In this document: in pieces, positions 20,901 to 32,200 of the stretch
Layout: each line of letters begins with the position of its first letter
Position numbering within the stretch: position 1 is the stretch's first letter
NCBI GenBank assembly: GCA_034509425.1
Contig: JAVTVJ010001143.1
Coordinates: forward strand, 200,001 to 264,000
Length of the DNA stretch: 64,000 nucleotides
Source: Eopsaltria australis
Lineage: Eukaryota > Chordata > Aves > Passeriformes > Petroicidae
Direction: 5' to 3'
Position numbers and translations under genes: made by a program
The notes under the pieces: model-generated
Told to the model about the DNA's origin: nothing
The model's input: only the letters and a program-made list of their open reading frames with translations
Database searches by the model: none

Positions 20901-22790
20901 GAGGTTTCATTTGAATGGGGAGCATGAGGGGTTTGGTAAGTGGCAGCTGGAATCCAGGAAAATGTCATCTGAAAGTGAAATAATTGCAAAGATATTAAAG
21001 CAGAGCCAGGGCTGGTGCAGCTGGGTACAAATGAAATAAGCTATTAGCTGCTCTGCGAGATGCCAGCAGGGGAGAGCTTTTGTTAGAGCAGAAATGCAGC
21101 AGTGGTGAGGGGAAAACAGCCCTGGCAGCTCCTTTGTGGGGCTGGGAAGCACAAAAAGGCCCCGAGTGCCTCGCAGACCTCAAATTTGTTGCTCTACACC
21201 CACCTTTGTGGGCGCCGTGGGAGAGCTGTTTCTTTGTGCTAAACCACTGCCTGTTCTCGAGCAGGTGGGGAGCCCTGCAAAGTACTGCAAGTTTGACAAA
21301 ACCCTGGGATTTCAAACTTTTTGGTGGAAGACTTGGTCCTTGGCGAGGGGGAGTACCTGGCTCAGCATTCCTTGTCCTGGAAAAAGGACTCAGCTCCTGC
21401 CTTTCCCAGCAGAGAGAGGATCCAACTTTCCTTTGCCCCTGATTAAACCAGTTCCTGAATCCACACTTGGCCCCAACTGGTGCAAATTTTTTACTCTGCC
21501 ATGCAGGAAAGTGAATGCAAAGCCAAAGACAGATGCTTGTGGAGTCTCTGGGACAACCCCATTTAAGGGAAATTTCTTTCCTTCCCTTCTGTCCCACCCA
21601 CGTTCCAACAACAACAGCGGTGGGACGGTGTCCCTCGTGGTACAGGCTGCAATTAATTAACGGGTAATTACCGAGGGAGGTTCCTGGCCAGGGCTGCACT
21701 GCACTGCACATCGGTTTGGTTCCAGTGACACATCCTTTTCCAGCCCAGACCGTCCCACCCCATGAATCAGCGAGATTCCTTGGACTCCACACCAAACACA
21801 CGGATATTCCACTGGCTCCGGGAGCTGGGGCTGTCCAGAAGCTGCAGGAATGGGAACAAAAAGGACTTTGTCACATCGGTGGCCCAGCCCTATCAGCTCC
21901 GCAGAGGGGCTCGCAGCAGTTTTTCCTGCTCCAGATGAATTCAAGGGCATTCAAAGCTGATATTTGCGTAAAGACATCCGGTTATGCAGGAGCGAGGGCA
22001 GCGAACGCCCGGAGAGGCGGGAGGTTTTGTTATTACCGTTGGTAACCATTCCATGCGGAGCCATCCCGGGCCGCATTTGGCTACAAATTACAGGGAGGCT
22101 CATCCCGGGTCACAGACGGCATTGAAGTCACTCCGTGCCACCTCGGGGGATGCCACAGCCCCGGCCTGCCCTGGGAACGGCTCTGCCGAGACGCTCAGGT
22201 GCAGCTCCACTCAGACTATTAAAAATACAGTCTGGGCTTCCAAAAGGGAAAGCGAGGACTGGGAGCGAGGGCGGGAGGAGCCGGGGAATGAAAGCCGCTC
22301 CGCTGCCGAGGGCTGGGCTCTGCAGGCGTGAAGCCGCATGGGGAAAATGTGATCGCCGGCTCCGCTGTTTTGGTGGAAAGGCTGGGAAAAGCGTGGTTTC
22401 CTCTCTTTCCAACGTTTCACCCAATTCTCCCGAACATTCTTCTGCCCGGCTCCTCAGTCCCTGACCTTAACAGTGAGGGGAAAGCTGGGCTGGAGGCTCA
22501 ACTGCCTCTTGGGATGGGTTTTCCCCCTGCCAGGAAAGGAGCTGTTTGTGCTGCTCTGCTGTGGCGGGGCCGTGAGGGGAAAGGTTTTAGATTTTTAAGT
22601 TTTCCTCTTGACGGTGAGTTGGGCTGAGCCGATGGCGGGGGGACACATCCCCGACCCCCTCCCCAGGGGCTGGCAGCACTCACAGGGCCAAGGCCGCTCC
22701 CAGACGATGTCACCGAGCAGGGCACCGGAGCGCCCCTGGCTGACACGGGGGTGTCCCCGGCGCCAAGAGGGGGACCCCCGGTCCGTGAGG
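17966..22790. other. SRRM1-CLIC4 intergenic interval, distal part
   Basis: No coding exon recognised. Contains paired AP-1 heptamers at 20684 and 20702 and an AT-rich stretch at 20,740-20,880. An uninterrupted minus-strand frame of 268 codons (20,995-21,801) has no recognisable similarity. GC and CpG content rise after about 22,000 towards the CLIC4 promoter. Confidence 0.65.
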
Positions 22791-22791
22791 G

Positions 22792-22930
22792 GACTCCACA
22801 GCCACCATGGGGGGGACTCTGAACCTGAGGAGACTCCGCGGCCGTCATGAGGGGACCCCGAGCCTGAGGTAACTCCGCGGATGCCATGGGGGCACCCCGA
22901 ACCTGAGGTGACTCCGCGGATGCCATGGCC
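22792..22930 (+). repeat. 39-bp CpG-containing minisatellite, about 3.5 copies
   Basis: Tandem units begin at 22792, 22832, 22871 and 22910, each carrying GACTCCGCGG-, GCCATGGGGG- and CCTGAGGT-like segments. The first unit is 40 bp, the second and third 39 bp, the last partial. Because 39 is divisible by three, a 13-residue periodic peptide appears in the minus frame; this is considered non-coding. Confidence 0.88.
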
Positions 22931-23203
22931 GGCGCTGCCCCCTCAGAGCTGTCCCCTCACGGAGGCCACGCCCCTCAGCATTGTCCCCCAGGGAGGCCAC
23001 GCCCCTTCACCCTCGACCACGCCCCCCGGGCGCTGGCCCCGCCCATCCCGCGCGGCCCCGGCGGGCTCCGGGCGCGGGGCGGGGCCGCGCTCAGTCGCGC
23101 GCAGGGCGGGTGAGGGGAGCGGAGCGGCGTCGCCGTCCCGGCTGTGGCAGCGGCGGGCGAGGCGAGGCGAGGCGCGGCAGGGGCTGCAGCAGCGGCGAGA
23201 GCA
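22931..23203 (+). promoter_or_regulatory. CLIC4: CLIC4 CpG-island promoter and 5' UTR
   Basis: TATA-less, CpG-dense sequence directly before the CLIC4 ATG. It holds three copies of CCACGCCCC (22966, 22997, 23017), CCCCGCCC at 23037, GGGGCGGGGC at 23076-23085 and GGGCGGG near 23104, typical of Sp1/KLF-driven housekeeping promoters. The island continues past exon 1 to about 23,900. The start site is not determined; the 5' UTR probably begins around 23,080-23,130. Confidence 0.75.
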
Positions 23204-23275
23204 ATGGCGCTGTCCGTGCCGGTCAACGGGCTGAAGGAAGGCGACAAGGAGCCCGTCATCGAGCTCTTCGTCAAG
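23204..23275 (+). CDS. CLIC4: CLIC4 exon 1
   Basis: 24 codons: [20 protein letters not shown] then LFVK. The ATG has G at -3 and G at +4, a good initiation context. The frame stays open upstream to about 23,144 but has no upstream ATG, so this start is firm. Donor AAG|GTACGG. Confidence 0.97.
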
Positions 23276-26200
23276 GTACGGCCGAGGGGGAGGCAGAGCA
23301 GAGGAGGGGAGGGGGCGGGGGAGGCTCGTCCCGCCTGGGCGCCGAGCGCGCGCGCGCCGCGACCGTTGGGCGCCCCCCCCCACCCCCGTCCTCCCCTTCC
23401 CTCCCTCAGCTTTCCCGCCCGTCCCGGGGGGCTCCGAGCCCCTCACGGCTCCCTCGGGCCGCTCCCCGCGGACCCCGCTCCCTGCGGACCCCGCTCCCCG
23501 CCCGGCACGGCGCGGGGAGCCGCCCCCAGAGCCCCCCGCAGGCTCGGGGGGCTCCGCTCGGGGCCGCTCCCGGCGCGGTGCGGGCACAAAAGCGGAGCCG
23601 AGGGCGTGTGCCCGGCGCCGGGAGGGGAGTGCGGGAGCCGCGGTGAGTCAGAGCGCTCAGATGGAGCGGGGCGATAGCGCGGCCGGACCGCAAGCAAAGT
23701 CACTTTATTTTGGGGGGGAAAAAGTGCGGCCCGGGTGCGTTTTGCTGGAAGATTCTGCGGTCGGAGCGAAGGGTGCCGCGGGTGCGGGGCAGCACCGCGG
23801 GCAGCGCTGGCACAAGGGAGGAACCGAGCGCCACGATGGATCGCCCTCGCTCGGCATTGTGTGCCCGGGAAGGCGGCAAAAAGGCAGCAAAAACACGAGT
23901 TACTCCTCGCTCCCCGCCTCAAAAGTCTACTTTTTTACGACGGGAAGCGAATATGGAAAGTAACGCCAGGGTTTTTATCCAAACTAGAAGAATGAGCATG
24001 TGTTGTACTGCCCTTATCTGGCAAAGATACCATATGGTATCTCCACATGTTTTGCATTCATTTATTGCTGTATGATGCAATATTTTGCATCCTCCGGGGC
24101 TCTGGTGATGCAGCATCTTACTTTTACTTCATATCAAAAGTAACACCAATTACTCCGTGCAATCTACTCTTTCTCTGCTTAAACGTCCTTTAATGAAAGC
24201 CTCTGCAGAGAAGTATTTAAATTCTTCAGATGAAGTTTCTTCCAGTTGCAGTGAGAAAATCAGAGATCTCTTCATCTGGGAGTTTGGGAATTGCTTTGTG
24301 TAAAGGCCACTATGAAAATTCCCAGCTAGAGCTTTGAAAATGAGCTATTAAATATAGATTTTATTTCTTAAACGATGCTTTAAAAGTGTTGAATTTTTCC
24401 TCTTTTCATGCTTTTTAATAATAGTATCAAGAGGCGGTAACGGCACCCAGGGAGAGCATTGCAGGGATGATTCCAGACCTGATTTTGGTCAGAATATTTA
24501 AGGTCTTAGTGCAGAGGTTAGAACTTACAACTGCAGCAATTAAGTTACAGATTACTTTGAATTATTTATAGCAGTGGGTCTTTAATATAACACGCCAATT
24601 TATCTTCATCTGCCCTAAAGTTCATCAGCTGCTTTTTCCTTATTTTTAAACAAATTCGAGCAGTGATTGATGGCAGAATGATTTGGGGGCAGAGAGAAAT
24701 CAGCTTTGTGGGTGTGTTTAAAGAGACTATTTCATGCATGAGGAGTGGCATGGAAGAAGCTGTAAAAATAGTTTTGAGAGAGATGTGTTCATTCTGATTG
24801 AATCAGAATTGGACCAACAAAGCTGTGAGATCAGATGAAATTGGGAAATCAGGGAATTTTTCTGTCCTTTTCAGTTGGAATTTCTTTATTGGCATGGGTT
24901 TAAGAAGGCTGAATTTGGGGTTGTCAGTGAGGATTTTTTCCCTCAAGGAAACCTTTTCCCGTTGTTATGGATGACTGCTGCACGCTGAGCACTGTCTGCC
25001 CTAAGGATAAAGTTCAGGTTAAAATAAGAAGTTATTCTTGCCTGCCTTCACAATCTTCAGGTAAAGGTAAAATCCTTCAGATAAAGGACAACCCCCACCC
25101 TCAGCAGACAGAACAAAATAGTTCTTTCACCTGGGTATTGCTGCTTGTCCCACTCTTTATTGAAGCTGTTGGGGATTATCAGGACACCGTTTTTGTAAAG
25201 CAAATAAAATCTTGTTTTCTGACTCATTTAGATGCTCACTTCAAAAACTGCAAGCAGAATATGTTTATTGAAGAGAACCAAGAGTGTCTGTCTAGACGGG
25301 CACTAAATTTGGATTTCAGTCATTTTTTTTTTTAAACGGGAAACTCAGTCTCAGTTTTTCACGTGGTTGAATCTAGAAAAAAAATCCGAAGTTACTGAGA
25401 GTTTCTCCACACAGATCATCACTTTTCAAGCCGTGTCTGGGACTTACCTGTGCCCTGTTAGCCAGGGAAGCTCCTCAGGCAGAGGTAGAGGAAAGAGTTC
25501 TGGACCAAACCCGAGCTCTCAGCCCAGCGCCCGCGGCCCAGGGGCGGTGACTGCATGACCTGAGCACAAAGGATTGTAGCAGCCAGACTTGAGATGAAAC
25601 AAAGGTGGGGATTAAAGCTTGAGAAACAAACCTGTGAAGCAGGAGAAAGGGTCTGGCTCCGTGCCCACACTGTGGGGTTTGAGCCTTATTAAATTGTGAT
25701 CAGTAACGAAATAGGATGGGCACGGCGTGGGGAGGAGCACACGCACGGCTGGGTTCAGTTAGGAATGACTCCGGCAGGGTGTTGTCACCGGCAAATCGAG
25801 GCGATTTTTCCCACAAGACAATGTATCAATCTGCTGTAACTTGTCTTTTCCTAGTCTGTGACAACTCGGTGCAGAATTAGGGTCCGTAGGTACGAAAATC
25901 TGTTACAGTGTGAATCTGTTTCTGGTGTCACAATGAGGACTTTCAGTACTCCTTCATTCCAGAGGCGGTGGGCTGCCTGTGGTCTCTTTTAAACCAAGTG
26001 TAAATATTTTCCAACTCTTTTCTCTTGAGAGCTGATTAGGAGAAAACCAGTGATGTATCTGATTTCATTTAGTTTCCTCGTGTGTTCCATGTTTTATTAA
26101 TGAGGGAGGCTTCCATTGTCTAACAGGAATATTTTTATGTGCCCTAGTGGCATTTCAGAGCAGTGAAGGCTGCATTGTGCTGAATGTGCTCGGAGAAACT

Positions 26201-29200
26201 TGAGCTCTGGGATCTGAATGCAGCTCAGATGGGTCACTTGGAATAATAGCTGTGCTCTAGTTGATGGTGTGTGGAATTTTATTGTAAATAAAAGACGTGC
26301 TGAAGCGACTCGGTCCAGTAGAGCCACTCACCTGTGGAAATTCCCGAGAGAGTTAGAGAGCTGCCTGTGCAGTTCCTGTAAGGGAGCGTGTGAGGATGGA
26401 GCTGCTGAAAGCTCAGCCCTGGGCGTTCTGGAGGGCACTCAGGGATTGCATCCTCTGCTAATACCGAGGTGAAGACACAGAGGGTCAACAAGTTCAGCGT
26501 TAAAGGAAACAAACAGCAGACTCCACAAACGAGAAATTCACAGTCGTGTATCTGCTGGCATGGGATGGGTTGGAGCAGATGCAGGGGCCCAGTGAGGAAG
26601 GTCTCTCCTCTCCACCGGGTAACGTGTGTGTACTTGCTAATTAATCAGACCTTGGATTTCTGGCAGCCCTCAATAAGATGTCATTGCGAAATGGGGCACC
26701 TGTGTTGAAAATCAGATAGAGTCTATCTGTTTACCTTTGAATTGTACTGTCAGTACAAAAAAAAAGCTGTGATTTCACATTTAATAAATACCCCACTCTG
26801 AAACACTCCCAGTGATTGTAGCAGAACCTTGTCTCCGTTTTTGTGTATTTGAACCAAACAGAGATTTGGCAGGTGAACTGTTTGTCTTCCGGGCTCGGGT
26901 CTGCTTTGTTCAGGGCAGTGCTGGGGCTGTGGCAGGAAGGGGATGTGAGCATCTCCAGCAGCAGCTCCACGGGGTGGATTTGTGTGGATTCAGGTCTGCC
27001 TTTGTCTCACCCTGGGCTCATTGCCTTACGTAAGCTCTGCTGTGGCACTCTGGAGCCCTGGAGCTTTGTACACTGGTTTATAACAAACCATCCCTGAGCT
27101 TCTATGGCATCAATTTTTTTTTTTTTACACCCACAAAGTAGCTGTACAATGTAAAGGCACATCCGTACAAGGAAATAACAGGACTGGAGACATGCAGTGC
27201 TGCTTCTCAGAGATAGTCTTGGCAGGGTTATTGCTTGATAATCTTATTAGATAAGTCTCCTCCTTATGCAGCAGATCATCCTTGCAGGGTTTGATGTAAC
27301 CTCAGCAGCTGAGAACCTCCTCAGCCTGTCTTTGATATGTGTTTGGTGTAGACAGCAAAATGTCATGTGAGGGTTATTTCTTGGGAGTGTTGTAAAGGAG
27401 CCCTTTGTAAACTGAGGTGTAACCATTTTGTTATATCCTGTGCTCAGTGAGTATAAATCAGGCCTTTTTCTTCTCTGGCCACCAAACTGTAATTCCTTTA
27501 AATTCTGCCTGGGAAAGTCCTCACAGCCAGAAACATCCTCGGCTTTTTGATTTGGGTCTGCTTGGTGATACAGGAACTGGGGCTCTTGGTACAGAGTTGT
27601 TTAAAAGTACCGAGATGGTCTCAAATGTAAGTGTTAATTTTTTTGCAAATCATTGGTAAGTAAGCTTAAAACCTGCTGGCAATGATTTCCAGAGGGATTT
27701 CGCAGATGAGTTAGCTTTCCATCAGTCAGGAGTTCCTTCTGAGTAATGGTTGTATTCCCTGGCATCCCTTCTCCCCTTCCTGATGATTAACATCCAGACA
27801 GCTCTGACTGTCAGGAGAACGTGTGTTTGACTTTGCAGCTGAAATGTGTCTTAACACTCAGGCACTTTTCCTCCTTTTCCCTCAGAGGGATCCAAAAACT
27901 CTGTGAATTCCCAAATTTCAGCTCGTGGCCCTTCACAGGCTGAGGGTTGGGCTGTGAGGCCACGGGCAGTGGTGCTTGTGAGTCACTCCCTCCGTGGGTC
28001 AGATGCCAGGGACACATTCCTGCAGCACAGATCCTGCTACAAAAGACAAATCTGTCCTCAGTTTTCCCAGCTGGGATTTCTCAGGGTGTGCATTGAGGGT
28101 CTGAAGTGGAAGGAAAAGCCTAGCCTGTGTGTCAGAGCACATTGTGGGGCAAACTTTAGGGCCTGGAGGCTGTCAAAAGTCAGGATAAAGGAACACTGAA
28201 GATCCAAGCCTTGTCCTGATGTTTTGTGTCAGTCTGTGACAGGGTGAGTGTGCAGTGATGAGTTCACTGAGCAGGGAAGGGCATCTGAACACCAGCATTC
28301 TTGTGAAAATGTATAAAGAGAGTGAGATCTTCTTTAAAGAGAGTTTTGTGTGCACATAAAGAAACTTGATTGTTGAGAAGTAACAAGATCTGAGTAAACC
28401 TTCCATCAACTCAGGGAGTGGGTGGGAGGCCCTGCTAATCTGGCAGTGGGCAGCACTGGGACAGGATTAGCGTGCTGAGGAGTTGGGAGTCATCCCCCTC
28501 CCCGCCTGCAGTGACTCATGGCACTGTCTGCTCCTTCCATGGCTATCCTGACCTCATCTTGGGCATGGAAAGAGTTCTTTATTCGAGGAGCAAGCCTGTC
28601 TGTCTTTTACTTGGAATGGGGAGAGCAGAGAAGTCGTTGGTTCTGTAGCTGGACGTGGATTTTTGAAGGCTGAGTTGTCCCTTCCAGAAATCTGTGTTTG
28701 GAAGGATCTGATTCAGGAATTCCTTGAACTCCAAGCTAAACAGTAAGCTGTGTACTCTGGGAAACGACTGTTGGACTCTGAAGTTTGATTTTTAAAAGTG
28801 TTCATTAGCTCAAAAGGACAAAAAAAAAAAAAATCCCTGGACTGTTATTTTCTCACCAGTGTGTGCTCAGATTGTGTTTAAATGAAACATTTATTGTGAT
28901 GTGACAAACACAAGGCCTGCAAGCTTTTGTAACAGTGCCTGCATCAATCCCAGCTTCTGGCTGGGCTGGACATACCACTTAAAAATCCACAAGAAAGATT
29001 TTTAAGCCTGGCTAACTGTACTTGGCAGTAATTGGATTTGTTGCCTTGTTTTGGTAGATGTTCTCTTTTCCCAGTGAACTGAGCAGTGCAGTTCTGTAAA
29101 GCCTCAACTGGACAGCGTGGGAGAAAACAAGGTGGTTTTTGTCTCCCAGGGGAGGCACTTGGTTTGTCTAAGACAACAAAATTTAATTAAGGTGGTGGTT

Positions 29201-32200
29201 GGTTGCAAATTGATGGTTCATGGAAAAATAATTTACATCTGTATTTGTTATCCATCTAATTTGATTTTTATCTTCAAAGTTCTTGGTGGATAACCCATAA
29301 CAAACAGCTTATTGTCCTAATCAGGTTTAGGGGTTTTTTTTTCCCTGCATATTCTTAATTGTGGAATAATACAGTTTTAGTCTTAAAATAGATGCTAGGT
29401 GCTCCTTTGTGGTATTAAGAGTTTGGGCATATTTTAACAGTAAAAACACCCAAACCCAAAATTGTCTTCACAGGAGTTTCAATAAGGTTTGAATGCAGGA
29501 GCTTGAAATCCTTTATTTAGAATATTTTTTTCCCAAAGAAAGAGATAGCATCTAATTTTTTTAAACTTGCTTTGAGTACTTTGAGGTTTTTAATTCAGGT
29601 CAAACACATTTGTGGCACAATCTAGATTTGTAGGGTGTTTGCTTTTGCTGAAGAGAAAAACGTAAGTTAAACTGCTGTTAATTACAAACATCTTTGTGTG
29701 GGAATTCTCAGAGAGTTCAGACTTATTCCTTGTATTGTTGGCCAGACAAAGGGCAAGGAACTTACCCGAGGAAAGGAAATGACTGAGTCCTGCACACTGA
29801 ATCTCCATATTAGGTATAAACTAAATATAGGAGTGTAATCCAGGAGTGAAGTCATATCTGTATATTTTCCTGAGAAGAGCTAATGGGATCAGTCACTGCT
29901 ACTGGAGCAGCCTCAGAGCTTTTTGGCTCTCTTGAAGCTTTACTATTTTGGCTGGACTTTGCTGCTGTGTCCTTTGGAGAGCTGCTTTTTTGAACTAAAG
30001 GAAATAGCTTTTTTACGTGGTTTTATCTAAAAATAAAATCCAAGCGAGCCTAAGGAGATTTCTGTGGCCTTTCAGGGTGCTGCATTAGGTGTCCTGGTGA
30101 GCTCAGGGAGATGAGGACACATATCCCAGAGGGGAAACTCGGATCCCATCTCCCAGGGGAGGGGGAATTCAGGGAGGTGCCTTTTAGTTATGAATTACCT
30201 GTATTGGAGAGAGAGCAGGCCTTCCCCAAAGCCTTCATTCTGAAATAAAAATTCCAACCCCCCTTTTGGTCTTGGGTAATGTTTTCCCCCCTCAGAGCTT
30301 GGAAATGTGCTGCTAGCAGGGGAACAGGTTCAGGACTGCACTGGTTTTTGGGAGGCTGCTGAGAATTTGGGCACTTTCTGTCCTCATTGTCACCTCCTTC
30401 TGTGGGCACTGCTGCTCACAGCCCAGGCTGCGGTTTTAGCTGCACATCCTGTGTTTATCAGTTTTTGAAGCTCCCAGGTGGTGCCTTTTGGGCAGGGATT
30501 TTGACATGAAACTGCTCTGGGTTCTGCTCCTGGGAGGGCTCAGTCCCAGTCAGCCGGGCTGGAATGACCTGGAGGAGGAGGAGCAGCCCAGGGTGAAGCT
30601 GGAGCAGCTCCTGGTTGTTCTCTCTGCTCATCTCTCTCAAAATGAGCTTATCAAATACCCCAAACACAGCTCTGTCTTTTCCTGTCCCACGGAAGTGATG
30701 CACAGTCAGAGGTTTATTTGAAGAACTCTGAAATGCTGCAGATACAGATTTGACTGGGTTTTTCTGAGCCCCAGTGACAGAGTTTGCAGTTCTTTCCTCT
30801 CACTGTGATGCTTCCCGATTCAGTGGGGGAGGTTTGCAAATGGATCTCTTGGGCTGGAGCCAAGGCACACACTGTACTTTAACAAATTTAATAAGTCCAG
30901 GGAGAGAGAATCACTGTCATGAACAATTCCTGCTCCAGGTTTATGTGCTGGAGACCCAAAGGCAACTTTCAGGCAGTGTGAAAGAAACCCTCAGTGCTGC
31001 AGAGTTAATTGTCTTTGCACAGTTTCCTACCAGAATATTGCAAGAATGTGTCAAGATGTTACCCAGCACATTTCAGTCAGTGTGGCCCTGCTGATCACAC
31101 AGAGTTTGTTCAACATTAACTCCCTGTTCAAAGTATTGCACAGCAGAGATGCCAGGCTTGTGCCATTAGGGAATAATTGAATTTTCCTGTGCCAGGGCAG
31201 GAAGTGTCCTGGGTCTGTCTGTCCACAATAAACCCAGGGATTTGTGTTCCTGTCATTGAGCTCATTTCTGCACTGAAGGGAATGGTGGTTTGTATTTAAA
31301 GCAGGTTTGGGACTCTCCATCTGATTCTCCCAAAGGATGAGCATGGACTAATTCCCGTTCTCCAAAGGACTAAAAGCACTTAATTAAATTCTGCTCAACT
31401 GTGAACTTACTTCCACACATCACGAGGATCCCACAGCATTTTCCAGAAGCTTTTCAGTGAGAAGTGGGCAGCAATGAGCAGGAGTTGCAGGAAAGTTTGC
31501 AAGACAAGCCTGCTAATTATTTTCTTGGGAACAGCATCACAGGGCTAAAAATAGCATCATCCTAAAATGGTCAGTGACTGTTCCAGTCCAGAGTGTGACA
31601 CAGTGGTGACTTATCAGAAAGGTAATGACTTAAGAGGCAGTTTGGATGGGCTGACAAACATTCCTTTCCCTGCTGGAAGAGCCGGGTCTCAAGTAAATGC
31701 AGGGACTTGAGTTAATTATTTTGAAGTATTTTTTGAGTTTAAAGGAATTTCAGCTCAAGTGGAACTTGCTTACGAGTGATAAAGCTCATGAGAGGCAGTA
31801 GCAACTCAGGTTGGTTTTGCCCTGGGTGTGTTAATGTCAGTCAGCATATAGCAAATATACACTAATTATCTTAAGGTAATTATCTTTGAGAATTCCAGGT
31901 GTGAGCACTGACCTGATGCTTTTTGTTTTCCATTTTTCCTGTTTTTCTCAAAGGAATGGCTATTTAAGGTAGCAGTGATGGCCTAAATTGTTCAGGAGAG
32001 CTGAACTTGGGCAGGGTGTGGTGGCTGTGAGCTGAGAGTTTAATTTAACACAGCATTACCAAATTAAAAATTCAATTTCAAATGGCACTGAAGGGCTCAC
32101 ACTGATCATGTGAAGATAAGGCTGAGCTAGAGATGCTGGGAGCTTATTTTGTATCTTCCTTTATGAGAAATGGTACCCTCTGAGCTCAGAAGCATTTGAA

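Noticed and set aside
22498..22926. 13-residue periodic protein on the minus strand
   Set aside because: The periodicity follows from a 39-bp non-coding minisatellite whose length is a multiple of three.
23144..23203. N-terminal extension of CLIC4
   Set aside because: The frame is open upstream of the ATG, but the first codon of that frame is GTG, there is no ATG, and the sequence is typical GC-rich 5' UTR. The 253-residue product already has the family length.
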